From Saccharobesus litoralis (GTDB taxonomy: Bacteria; Pseudomonadota; Gammaproteobacteria; Enterobacterales; Alteromonadaceae), in assembly GCF_003063625.1 (NCBI RefSeq), contig NZ_CP026604.1, positions 4,752,065-4,816,064 on the forward strand: 64,000 nt of DNA, written 5' to 3'. Below, one piece after another: positions 28,366-36,725 of this stretch (positions are counted from its first letter, which is position 1; each line of letters begins with the position of its first letter). The notes beneath the pieces are model-generated. The model did no database searches, was not told where the DNA came from, and saw only the letters and a program-made list of their open reading frames with translations. A program made the position numbers and the translations under genes.

Positions 28366-28574
28366 TTAGACCAGTCTTATTTCTAACTTTTTTCCTAAAG
28401 CTGACGCAAACTTCTCTAAAGTTGATAGTTTTACGTCTCCAGAATGATTTTCAATTCGTGAAATTGCACTTTTTTGAGTATGCAGTTTATCGGCAAGATC
28501 CAACTGTGTAAGGCCAGCACTCTTGCGTGCTTCTCTAAGCAACACGCCAAATTTAAACGCCTGATATCCTTCAT
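28366..28574 (-). pseudogene. HigA/XRE-type antitoxin, C-terminal fragment
   Basis: The frame reads [20 protein letters not shown], then [23 protein letters not shown], and ends GKKLEIRLV. It is a helix-turn-helix of the XRE type found in antitoxins of RelE/HigB-like toxins. It has no start codon: an IS1634-like element interrupts it after codon 24, and the N-terminal piece lies at 30522-30594. Removing the IS and one copy of the 6-bp duplication CTTCAT restores a continuous 91-residue antitoxin. The stop codon lies within a GTCTAAC motif. Confidence 0.85.
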
Positions 28575-30521
28575 CCGATCTTCCGCACTTAATTATAGAT
28601 ACAGGATATTTTGTGTGGTTGCGGCCCTAAATTTTTAAGTAGATCTGTTTGTTCGATAAGCTTATCCTGTTTTACGCGCACGACAAATGCCACCGCATAG
28701 CAGTGTATTTTTCTTCAAGTGATGGCTAGCTCAGTTGATATATATCTAAAGCTTCTTTGCCAAATAAGCGAATGATTTTCTCTTCTCTTTCACTGATATT
28801 CGCGACCCCAATGCCTTGTGTTCCTAAATCAACATAACTTATCCCTCGCAGCATTTGAAAGACCCAGCGTAATGTAGGCGATTGCGTGGGGTGCCCTAAC
28901 TGATTGGGCAAGGTTTCGTCTTCTTTTGTTAATCTCGCTCTCAATTCGTATTGACCTAAGTTGTAAACCAGCAACGATAAACTCATGACCATCAGTAATG
29001 CGTCTATCCGTTGTGGGTTTTGCAGGTAAATGCGATTGCTTTGAAAGGATTTGTCTTTCATGAACCTGAAACCATTTTCAACTTGAGATTGTTGCTTGTA
29101 TTCCTTAAGCATTTGCGCGGGTGTTAAACTCGTTTTATTTGTGGCTAAGACGAATCGACCAAGTGGGTGCTTCGCTTGGGCTATGGCTTCTGCGTTTTCT
29201 ACAATGTCTGCTATGACCCGGTAACCTTTGAGTTTTTTATCTTCTGGCTTCGGTCTTCCTCGTTTTTCGTATCCCCATTGAGCCTCTATTTCGCGTTCAA
29301 CAACTTGGTGATACTTCGCTTTTTTAGCGGTATTTTTAAGTGCCTGTCTCGCGTCATGCTCACACGCATACAATGTCCCTGATACTTTTTTCAATGCGCG
29401 AGTTAATGCTTGATGTGCGTTATCGATTTTCTTTTCCAATGTTTTCAGTTGGCGAGCTTTACCTTGCTCAGAGCTGTATAGCACCCAGTTTTCATTCGGG
29501 CTGTCTTTGTCTTCATCGTTAATTTTGGCGTAACGATAACCGTTATCTAATTCGCACCATTCAAAAGCATCATCGCTTTTCGCACTATTTTGCTTAACTA
29601 TGTTTAAGGTGGCTGGCACGCGTGTCAGCCAATTCACGTTGGCATTTTGAAGCTTATTCGTGTTGTACAGCGCTGAATCAGCTACCCATAACATGTCTTC
29701 GCTATTATTGAGTTCTTCAATGAAGTTACGCATATAAGCAATGCTGTCATGAAATATCGTTTTGTCTGCTGCATTACCGTCATAACTTTCATAATAAATC
29801 GGAAGTCCTGCTGGGCCGTTGGTAATGAGATTAACAACCACTTGTTTCAAGTCGGGGCGATGGTCTTTGGAATACCCTTGTTTAGGTATTGGGGCATGCT
29901 TCCAATCACCATTGTATTCACCGAATAAGGCTAAGCTGGTGCTATCTAAATGATGGCTGGTGCTTAATAAGCCATGCTCTTGAATAATTTCAAAAGCTAA
30001 CTGACTAAATAAACGTGTCGTCCCGTGTTGATTCAGTTTATCAAGACATCGACCCAGCGCATCCTCATTCATATCATCGGCACAAAGCCCTGGCGCTATC
30101 AATGCCTCTATCGGTTTGTCTTTAAAAAAGTCTGGGGTCATATACAAAGTCGCATTGGTGAACCCAAGACCATTCAGGATTAGCGCGCAGATCCGCTGCC
30201 CATACGTAGACTTGGTTCGTTTATCCAATTTAATCGGCAGCATCAGGTCAATTCGCTGTGCAATTTTGTACTTTTTCAATAACGCAGCGACTAAACCAAG
30301 GTGATCCATAGATTGAATAGAGACTTGTTTGATTTGGGGCATTAATGGATCTGATAAATATAATGACAAGGATATTGTTATCTTAGCGAAGCTGTTTGAA
30401 ATACTGTGTGATCTGTAGCGTGAATAAGGGTGATCTTTTACTTCAATGCTTGTGATCTATTTCGCACAATAAAGTGACTTGCTAAATTTTCAACATTTGA
30501 GATTAAAGTACGGAAGATGGG
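28575..30521. mobile_element. IS1634-like insertion sequence, 1947 bp
   Basis: The ends are imperfect terminal inverted repeats: CCGATCTTCCGCACTT on the left (plus strand) and CCCATCTTCCGTACTT on the right (minus strand), 14 of 16 identical. CTTCAT stands directly outside both ends (28569-28574 and 30522-30527), a 6-bp target duplication of the size known for IS4/IS1634 elements. One transposase gene fills most of it. The intact ends, duplication and open frame suggest a fairly recent insertion, here into an antitoxin gene. Confidence 0.9.
28726..30342 (-). CDS. IS1634-family transposase (DUF4277 + DDE)
   Basis: The 538-residue protein starts with a DUF4277-like region (VAALLKKYKIAQRIDLMLP near residue 20) and has the DDE-type core of IS4-superfamily transposases. 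STSHHLDSTSLALFGEYNG contains the first Asp, WVADSALYNTNK the second, and QSQVENGFRFMKDKSFQSNRIYL the C-terminal YREK-like block with the Glu. It cuts and pastes the surrounding element. The ATG at 30342 was preferred; a TTG at 30369 would add nine residues. The frame is intact, so the element may still move. Confidence 0.93.
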   Translation of the reverse strand: MPQIKQVSIQSMDHLGLVAALLKKYKIAQRIDLMLPIKLDKRTKSTYGQRICALILNGLGFTNATLYMTPDFFKDKPIEALIAPGLCADDMNEDALGRCLDKLNQHGTTRLFSQLAFEIIQEHGLLSTSHHLDSTSLALFGEYNGDWKHAPIPKQGYSKDHRPDLKQVVVNLITNGPAGLPIYYESYDGNAADKTIFHDSIAYMRNFIEELNNSEDMLWVADSALYNTNKLQNANVNWLTRVPATLNIVKQNSAKSDDAFEWCELDNGYRYAKINDEDKDSPNENWVLYSSEQGKARQLKTLEKKIDNAHQALTRALKKVSGTLYACEHDARQALKNTAKKAKYHQVVEREIEAQWGYEKRGRPKPEDKKLKGYRVIADIVENAEAIAQAKHPLGRFVLATNKTSLTPAQMLKEYKQQSQVENGFRFMKDKSFQSNRIYLQNPQRIDALLMVMSLSLLVYNLGQYELRARLTKEDETLPNQLGHPTQSPTLRWVFQMLRGISYVDLGTQGIGVANISEREEKIIRLFGKEALDIYQLS

Positions 30522-30594
30522 CTTCATCTAAGTTTTCAGCGAATTCAGAATCATTGCTTTTCCGCTTAACTAAATATTTTTGAAGATCACTCAT
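30522..30594 (-). pseudogene. HigA/XRE-type antitoxin, N-terminal fragment
   Basis: The fragment encodes MSDLQKYLVKRKSNDSEFAE then NLDE before the IS. Its ATG overlaps the last base of the toxin stop codon (TAATG), the usual toxin-first coupling of this family, and GGAG lies about eight bases upstream. Downstream, the frame enters the IS and stops after about ten codons. Joined to the fragment at 28366-28574 it gives a normal-length antitoxin. Confidence 0.85.
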
Positions 30595-30942
30595 TATGAT
30601 TTCCTCCGCAAATAATCTCTCTTACGACTTTCTGCTATTTTGATTTCTTTAGCTGGTGTTTTTTGGGTTTTCTTTTGAAAACCATGGTTTAAAATCACTA
30701 AATTATCACCTTCAAAAAACCAAGAAGCCTAAAAATATCCCCGCTTACCTGAACTCTGATTTCCCAAATACCATCAGTATTAACAAGCTTTTTTAAATAA
30801 GTTGTAGGTACAATATCCAATTCTTCAACTAATTGGAGCACCCAAACAACTTTTTTTGGGCTTGTTTACCGTTTAAAGAATCCAAGAACTCCTCAACAGG
30901 GCATTTTCCATCTTCTGTTCGGTAAAAGTTTATATTTTTCAT
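30594..30942 (-). pseudogene. RelE/HigB-type toxin, frameshifted
   Basis: The start MKNINFYRTEDGKCPVEEFL and, in other frames, [39 protein letters not shown] and [18 protein letters not shown] match the phage Gp49/HigB-like toxin family, which cleaves mRNA on the ribosome. Two frameshifts separate these parts: one at an A7 run (30851-30857 on the minus strand) and one at a T6 run (30714-30719), each off by one base from the expected frame. As written the frame stops after 37 codons. With the antitoxin also broken, the whole module is dead. Confidence 0.85.
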
Positions 30943-30990
30943 CTGCAAGAGGTTAACATGGAGGTGAACTTTGTCAATTATTTCAAATAT

Positions 30991-31089
30991 CGTAATGTCT
31001 ATTTGATAGGTTTAAGCCTGCAATAGGGTCGTGTTGCGATTCGCTGCGCTCAGGGCAACCTACGGGTAACTTTTTCAAATCCGTTTATG
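30991..31089. repeat. GTCTATTTGATAGG repeat, full copy C
   Basis: The copy reads AATGTCTATTTGATAGGTTT, continues through GCAATAGGGTCGTGTTGCGA and TTCGCTGCGCTCAGGGCAAC, and ends near TTTTTCAAATCCGTTTATG. It matches copy E (44034) at about 90 of 95 positions. It lies between the broken toxin gene and the Lys-rich reading frame and has no coding frame of its own. Confidence 0.85.
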
Positions 31090-31124
31090 ATTGCTTTGTA
31101 CTCATAATGGTAGAGAACAAAAAG

Positions 31125-31424
31125 CTAAAAAGGGATTTCAAAATCGTCGTCAATTGCCATCTCTCTTTCTTTCATTCGCTTTTGTTTAGTAGCTAAATCA
31201 TTTGCCGCTTCGTCTTGCATTCTTTGGTCAAGAACATCCCACATTTCGTTTTGATGCAGAAATATAGGATCGGCATTCTCTGCTAGCCATTCATCAACTG
31301 GTAGGCCGTCTATCGTCGGCTGACGCTTTACCTTAACTTGCTTACCATTAATAAAAATCGTTTCAAATTGCTTTTTACGTTCGGCTTTTTCTCGCTTTTG
31401 CTGCGCGGTTAACTTACGTTTCAC
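31125..31424 (-). CDS. Lys-rich hypothetical protein, start truncated by nonsense codon
   Basis: The 99-residue frame is basic at the N terminus (KRKLTAQQKREKAERKKQ) and acidic at the C terminus (AIDDDFEIPF), with QVKVKRQPTIDGLPVDEWL in between; the family is not recognised. The visible start is GTG at 31424. In the same frame an ATG at 31469, nine bases after the sirtuin stop and with an AGAG ribosome site, opens MAKAKSKKLN and then meets TAA at codon 11, followed by KKTKVKRK. The natural start was probably 31469, so this gene may be a recent pseudogene or use a downstream restart. Confidence 0.55.
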   Translation of the reverse strand: MKRKLTAQQKREKAERKKQFETIFINGKQVKVKRQPTIDGLPVDEWLAENADPIFLHQNEMWDVLDQRMQDEAANDLATKQKRMKEREMAIDDDFEIPF

Positions 31425-31478
31425 TTTGGTTTTTTTTTAATTTAGTTTTTTCGATTTTGCTTTGGCCATCAAATTCTC

Positions 31479-32195
31479 TTAATTTTGCTGAATATACTCA
31501 CTGGCTGTCATTTTGTGGTAAATCACATGTTTATGCAGTACATGGCAAGGTGACGGATCTACCACTTCAATCGGCAATTCTCGCTCACGGGCGATCTCTA
31601 ATGCCATTTGGGTAATATTGACACTAAATGAAGTTCCCATAAAAACGATTTTTTCTGCATCCAACATCATTTGTTGCGCCCGACTGATTTGGTACAGTTC
31701 GGTATAATATTCGTCAAACAACAATACGTAAGGTTTATACGATACGTTTAGCTCTGGTCCTTTGCTGGATATTTTAAAACAATCCAGTAGTGATTGAGTC
31801 AAGTGGCTTTCGTCAACTTCATGCCAAGGCGCAGTGATACGCTCAACAGGTTCGCCTTGTACGTGAAACAAGGTTATTTGGTCTATGCGGCCATGAATAG
31901 ACACATAATCCGGATTGCCTGCCTTGCCATCTAAACCATCTATATTTTGTGTGATCAATGACTTGTCCGATAACCAATAATGAACACTATTTGGTCCGTG
32001 ATGGCGGTAGGTCACAAATCTTTGGTAGTACCAAGCTAAGAACTCAGCAGGATTTTGTTGATACATGGCCCGAGTTGCCATTTGTTGCGGAGTGTAATTC
32101 CGGCTACCAATAGTCCAATAACCGTCTTCACCGCGAAAGGTCGGTATACCACTTTCGGCACTCACTCCAGCGCCTGTGATGTATAAAGTATTCAT
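31479..32195 (-). CDS. SIR2-family NAD-dependent deacylase lacking zinc cysteines
   Basis: The 238-residue protein has the sirtuin NAD-binding motifs: GAGVSAESGIPTFRG (about residues 7-21), ITQNIDGLD (about 82), the catalytic His in SIHGR (about 100) and GTSFSVN (about 190). The four cysteines of the usual zinc ribbon are absent; only two scattered Cys are present. It would be cytoplasmic and consume NAD, removing acyl groups from lysines or acting on another substrate. The ATG at 32195 is preferred to the TTG at 32207. The Lys-rich gene follows nine bases downstream and may be co-transcribed. Confidence 0.85.
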   Translation of the reverse strand: MNTLYITGAGVSAESGIPTFRGEDGYWTIGSRNYTPQQMATRAMYQQNPAEFLAWYYQRFVTYRHHGPNSVHYWLSDKSLITQNIDGLDGKAGNPDYVSIHGRIDQITLFHVQGEPVERITAPWHEVDESHLTQSLLDCFKISSKGPELNVSYKPYVLLFDEYYTELYQISRAQQMMLDAEKIVFMGTSFSVNITQMALEIARERELPIEVVDPSPCHVLHKHVIYHKMTASEYIQQN

Positions 32196-32338
32196 CGCAT
32201 TTTCCAATAGAAATCAGCTCAATAGCAAACATAAATATCAAGTATGTACAAACCTATTGCAGTTTTTGACAATCCTTGGGAAAGTGAATGCAAAGGATCA
32301 CATGTATTGTCATGGAGATAAATGTCATGGAGTTAACT

Positions 32339-32740
32339 ATGCTTGATATTGGCGTTACCACACCGGTTTTACTCTTCCCTGCAATTTCATTGCTGTTACT
32401 GGCCTATACCAACCGCTTTATCGTAATAGCCAATCTAACGCGATCTTTGTATAGCCAATATAAAGCAACCGCAGATGACACCATGTGTTCACAAATCAAA
32501 CACCTCAGGCTTAGAATAAAACTTATCCGCCACAAACAAATGTGGGGAGTCGTTGCATTTATCGCTTGTACACTGGCCATGTTATGCAATTTAGGCGGCC
32601 AAATTCAAGCCGGCTATGTTTTCTTTGTATTAAGTTTACTGACTTTACTGATTTCTCTACTCATTTGCTTTGTTGAAGTGTATATCAGTGGTTATGCCTT
32701 AAATAAACAGTTGGAAAATCTCGGCCAACTTAATGAGTAA
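32339..32740 (+). CDS. DUF2721 membrane protein
   Basis: The 133-residue protein has the DUF2721 pattern: an N-terminal membrane helix in LDIGVTTPVLLFPAISLLLL AYTNRF, a cytoplasmic charged loop (QIKHLRLRIKLIRHKQ) and two further helices in the C-terminal half. It is an inner-membrane protein of unknown function. The ATG at 32339 has GGAG six bases upstream and matches the usual family start; ATGs at 32288 and 32327 are alternatives. The DUF389 gene is 130 bp downstream. Confidence 0.8.
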   Translation: MLDIGVTTPVLLFPAISLLLLAYTNRFIVIANLTRSLYSQYKATADDTMCSQIKHLRLRIKLIRHKQMWGVVAFIACTLAMLCNLGGQIQAGYVFFVLSLLTLLISLLICFVEVYISGYALNKQLENLGQLNE

Positions 32741-32869
32741 CGAACCTAGACTTAAAATAAAGGTATTCCTATCTGATTAAGAAGACTATAGACATATAGG
32801 GATGTCGTCATGCATGATAAGCATTAATTATTGGCCAATCTACCTATCACAGCCAAGCAAGGAAAGATA

Positions 32870-33838
32870 ATGAAATACGTGGAAGTGATCGCAGATCAAA
32901 AGAGTCTCGACACCGTTAAATCCATCTCTGAAAAAGTCAAAGCCAAAGACTTTCGGCAAAGCCAAGTTAATGAAGATGGTTCGCAGCAAATGCGCTTATT
33001 AGTTGACGATGCCAGTTTACAAAACACCCTAGATTTATTGCAGCATGTATTAGGTGCTCAGCCTTCAGCCAAAATATTTGTTATGCCAATAGAGGCTTAT
33101 CTGCCCAAGTCAAACGGGGTTGTCAAAACCAAAAATCGCTCACAATCTATTGCCCGTGAATCTATGTATCAGGAGATAGAAAAAGGTGCACAATGTGATG
33201 CCAATTTTTTCTTACTGGTTTTTCTATCCACTGTGGTGGCAGCCATTGGTTTATTGGAAAACAATGTCGCCGTTGTTATTGGTGCTATGGTAATAGCCCC
33301 ACTGCTAGGGCCTAATTTAGCACTCAGTTTGGGTACAGCTTTGGGTGATCTTGAACTCATGCAAAAGTCGGTCAAAACCTTAGTGTTAGGTATTAGCTTG
33401 GCTTTTGTTATGTCTATTTTAATTGCTATTTGTTGGCCGTCGAGTATCTATAGCCATGAGTTGTTGTCACGCACTGATGCCAGTTTAGATTCTGTTGCCC
33501 TCGCTTTAGCATCTGGCGCGGCTGCCACTTTATCGTTAACGACGGGGTTATCTGGTGTTTTGGTGGGAGTGATGGTGGCCGTTGCTCTATTACCACCCAC
33601 AGTGACTGCTGGGATCATGCTAGGTAATGGCGATCTTAAACTCGCAGGTGGCGCACTATTATTATTGGCTATCAATATAGTCAGTGTAAACGTAGCTAGT
33701 AAAGCCGTGTTTCATTTTAAAGGGGTTCGCCCGCGAACTTGGCTCGAAAAAGAAAAAGCCAAACAAGCTATGCGCCGTTATTTAATTGGCTGGTTGGTCA
33801 CCTTATTAGCCTTGTCAGTCATTATTTACTTTAAATAA
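32870..33838 (+). CDS. DUF389/TIGR00341 inner-membrane protein
   Basis: The 322-residue protein has an N-terminal ferredoxin-like domain (MKYVEVIADQKSLDTVKSIS to about residue 90). A DUF389 membrane domain follows, with about five to six helices, for example NFFLLVFLSTVVAAIGLLEN, VVIGAMVIAPLLGPNLALSL and ATLSLTTGLSGVLVGVMVAV. The function is unknown; a transport or regulatory role is usually suggested. The ATG at 32870 follows GGAAAG by six bases; a TTG at 32831 would add 13 residues. A strong hairpin follows the gene. Confidence 0.88.
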   Translation: MKYVEVIADQKSLDTVKSISEKVKAKDFRQSQVNEDGSQQMRLLVDDASLQNTLDLLQHVLGAQPSAKIFVMPIEAYLPKSNGVVKTKNRSQSIARESMYQEIEKGAQCDANFFLLVFLSTVVAAIGLLENNVAVVIGAMVIAPLLGPNLALSLGTALGDLELMQKSVKTLVLGISLAFVMSILIAICWPSSIYSHELLSRTDASLDSVALALASGAAATLSLTTGLSGVLVGVMVAVALLPPTVTAGIMLGNGDLKLAGGALLLLAINIVSVNVASKAVFHFKGVRPRTWLEKEKAKQAMRRYLIGWLVTLLALSVIIYFK

Positions 33839-33902
33839 GCTAGCTTTGATGGCTCCGCCTTGATGATACCCCCCAAAACGGCTAGGTATTAAGGCTTAAA
33901 AC

Positions 33903-33932
33903 AATAGGGAGCAACACCGCTTGCTCCCTATT
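33903..33932. terminator. bidirectional hairpin between convergent genes
   Basis: AATAGGGAGCAA / TTGCTCCCTATT is a 12-bp perfect stem with a six-base loop between the convergent DUF389 and YHYH genes. There is no long T-run, but the stem is strong and well placed. Confidence 0.75.
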
Positions 33933-33936
33933 ATTG

Positions 33937-36702
33937 TCAATGACGATGCATTTTCGCTTGAAAAGCGCTTGATTGCGCCCCTAATGTAAATGAAGGATCA
34001 ACATAACCTTTAAAGCAATTCATCATCCATGGAAAAGTATTAGTTACGTAATATCCATATTGGCCATCGACTGTCATACCATTACATTCATCCAGATCAC
34101 CACTACCAGCGACATATTGCCAATCACCTCTAAATTGCCCGTCATAGTTGTCACTCACCACTGTACCATTGCCAGCCGTTGGGGTTAAATAATTGCCCTG
34201 AGTTTGCCGTTGACCACCATTGTTTTTTAAAGCATAACTGGCAGTAACGGTACGAATTTCACCACTATTTGCATCTTTGATACAAGAACCAAAAACAGGA
34301 TAGCCATCTGCTGCAAAACCTATCACCGCCGACGGATGAGTTGCCAAAGCGCAATCTTGTTCAAACAGTGCGACAGGATTACCATGATAATGATATAAAC
34401 CGCTTGGCTGCGGATGGGCGTTGTGCCTATCTGTACCAAATTGATTACTAGCCGCCATAGGGTCATATCGCCAAGGATGACTATTATCGTGACAACCGAC
34501 CTTTTCCTGCCCTAATGGCTCTGGACCTTGGTTGTAACAAGCAGCCGCCAACATATCAACTTCTACCCCATTCAGTAAAATAGCATTGGTTGTGCCTAAA
34601 CTGAGTTGAGTCGCGCTAGGTGCCACTTGGGGTTGTTGTGGAATACGATAAAGAATATTCACTTCACTCACGCCGTTGGCAAAGGTGGCTGAGTTGTCAT
34701 TAAAATTATGATTGGGAATGGCGTTTGACTCGATCACACAAGAATCTGCGTTTTCTGTCATCGTTACGTGTCCAGCGAAGTCAAGATTACGTTGCTCATC
34801 TTTAACATTTGAAGAAAAGCTACCCAAATAATCAACACAGCTCACACTGCGGTTAACAAAGGTCATATTGGTAATATCGACAGCCCCATTACTAGCCACC
34901 ACTGAAACAACGGCCGCATCGCTCACCAATTCACCGTCACTAACGGCTAGGCTAATTTGATACGTACCCGCCATGTCAGGATTAAACTGCGATGTCTCGC
35001 TGGTACTCGAACGTAATTCGACTTGGCTAAACTCAGGCCGTTCAATAATTTGCCAGTGATAAATTAAGGTGTCATTTTCCGGATCAAAACTTGCACTACC
35101 ATCCAGTAATACTGTTGCTCCTGTATTAACGGTTTGATTGCTTCCCGCGTTAGCAACGGGTGGCTGATTGATCACCACGGCAACCGCGGTTACCTTAATA
35201 CGTGTGGTTGGGCTATTCGCTTTGCCATCATTGACTTGCAACCACACTTGGTAGTCTCCCACTATATCAGTGGTGAACTGACTAGTAACACTCTGCGTTT
35301 GACTAAGCACGGCTTGGCTATTATTCGGTGGCGTCAAACGCCAAGAATAAGATAATGAGTCGTTATTGCGATCATAACTTGCAGCACCGTCGACAAGGAC
35401 AACATCCCCCACGGTAACTTGGCTTACGCTAGTGATCACTGCCGTTGGCAAAATATTGCGAGCATTGATAATGGCTTGAGCCGTGGCGCTGTTGTCGATA
35501 CCGTCGCTCACCATTAAGCTTATTGTATAATCACCATCCACATCTGGCGTAAACTGCGGATTAACTATATTCGCATCAGATAACTCGGCTGAGCTGCCAT
35601 TTGGGGCGCTCAAAAGCCAAGAGTAACTCAAAGGCTGCTGATCCAAATCGACACTTTGACTACCATCAAGTTGCACGACATGCCCTGTTAACACATTTCG
35701 ATCTTCGCCCACATCGGCTATCGGTTTATTATTTACGGTAGCTGGGGTAACCGAAATACGCAGCGAATCAACAGAGCTAGTATTAACACCATCGCTCACG
35801 CTTAAACTAATGTCATAGTCTCCAACAACATCTGGCAAAAACGTAGTTGTTACTTGTGAATCGTTAGATAACACAGCTTGGCTGCCACTCGGTGAGGTTA
35901 ATTGCCAAAGGTAAGTGAGTTTATCGCCTTCAGGATCTGAACTTTTTCCCGCATCCAACTGCACGGTTTGCCCTAATGTAACTAACGTATTAGTAACGCG
36001 ATCTAAACCCACAACCGCTGTCGGCGCTTGGTTTACCGAACTGGCAATGGCCGTTACCAGCAGAGTATCGACAGCTTGTTGTCCATTACTGTCAATCACT
36101 GTTAGCTTAAGTTGATAAATACCGCTAACGTCAGGTGTAAAAACGCAACTGATTTCCTTGCTACTCGATAACCTCGCTTGACTACCCTGTGGCACGGTTA
36201 ACGACCATAAATAGCTAACCTGTGTATTAGAACCAGACTCGGCTGACAGTGTCACAAGCTCACCGACTCGCACAGTCTGGTCAAGTCCCAAATTAGCCAC
36301 CGGCTTTTGATTAGGGCTTAATACCTCAATGTTTAAACTATCAACATCACTTGTTAGTAAGCCATCACTTACTGTTAAACTCACTTGATAAATACCAGCA
36401 ACATCAGGTGTAAATTGACTAAGCATTTGCGTAAAGCGTGTAGTGGCAAGTTGACTCGACGGCGGTGGCGTAACTAACCAAGTGTAAGTGCTAATAGTAC
36501 CGTCGCTGTCATAACTCGAGCTGGCATTAAGTGTAACGGCCTGACCTAAATCAAGCGTTTGTGAACTACCCGCAACCGCAACTGGAGCTCGATTAAGCTC
36601 AGGGGTACTATCTTCACCTGAACCACCACAAGCTAACAGCAAAAAAGCGCCAGCTAAAAACCAGTAACGCCACAAACCAAAAACAAAGCCGCTACAACTC
36701 AC
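33937..36702 (-). CDS. large lipoprotein with six PKD/REJ-type repeats and a YHYH domain
   Basis: The 921-residue protein starts with a lipoprotein signal (lipobox LLAC near residue 25). Six PKD-type beta-sandwich repeats of about 95 residues follow (about 36-600), each with a form of NRAPVAVAGSSQ at its start and YQVSLTVSDG at its end. The C-terminal third (about 610-921) carries the YHYH-domain hallmark SGLYHYHGNP, GFAADGYPVFG and LDECNGMTVDG. It is surface or outer-membrane anchored and probably binds polysaccharide or protein; no enzyme activity is assigned. The GTG start has AGGGGG just upstream. Confidence 0.85.
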   Translation of the reverse strand: MSCSGFVFGLWRYWFLAGAFLLLACGGSGEDSTPELNRAPVAVAGSSQTLDLGQAVTLNASSSYDSDGTISTYTWLVTPPPSSQLATTRFTQMLSQFTPDVAGIYQVSLTVSDGLLTSDVDSLNIEVLSPNQKPVANLGLDQTVRVGELVTLSAESGSNTQVSYLWSLTVPQGSQARLSSSKEISCVFTPDVSGIYQLKLTVIDSNGQQAVDTLLVTAIASSVNQAPTAVVGLDRVTNTLVTLGQTVQLDAGKSSDPEGDKLTYLWQLTSPSGSQAVLSNDSQVTTTFLPDVVGDYDISLSVSDGVNTSSVDSLRISVTPATVNNKPIADVGEDRNVLTGHVVQLDGSQSVDLDQQPLSYSWLLSAPNGSSAELSDANIVNPQFTPDVDGDYTISLMVSDGIDNSATAQAIINARNILPTAVITSVSQVTVGDVVLVDGAASYDRNNDSLSYSWRLTPPNNSQAVLSQTQSVTSQFTTDIVGDYQVWLQVNDGKANSPTTRIKVTAVAVVINQPPVANAGSNQTVNTGATVLLDGSASFDPENDTLIYHWQIIERPEFSQVELRSSTSETSQFNPDMAGTYQISLAVSDGELVSDAAVVSVVASNGAVDITNMTFVNRSVSCVDYLGSFSSNVKDEQRNLDFAGHVTMTENADSCVIESNAIPNHNFNDNSATFANGVSEVNILYRIPQQPQVAPSATQLSLGTTNAILLNGVEVDMLAAACYNQGPEPLGQEKVGCHDNSHPWRYDPMAASNQFGTDRHNAHPQPSGLYHYHGNPVALFEQDCALATHPSAVIGFAADGYPVFGSCIKDANSGEIRTVTASYALKNNGGQRQTQGNYLTPTAGNGTVVSDNYDGQFRGDWQYVAGSGDLDECNGMTVDGQYGYYVTNTFPWMMNCFKGYVDPSFTLGAQSSAFQAKMHRH

Positions 36703-36725
36703 AACACCCCCTAGATCACAAACGG

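Noticed and set aside
30850-30857. Programmed -1 frameshift: the toxin frame meets A-AAA-AAG, the dnaX-type slippery heptamer, in phase
   Set aside because: A -1 slip there would restore the frame only as far as the T6 run at 30714, where a second shift is needed. Two independent lesions point to decay, not programmed recoding.
32778-32792. Solo end of the TATAGTC repeat (AAGAAGACTATAG)
   Set aside because: Only about 12 bases match, without core or second end; it may be chance.
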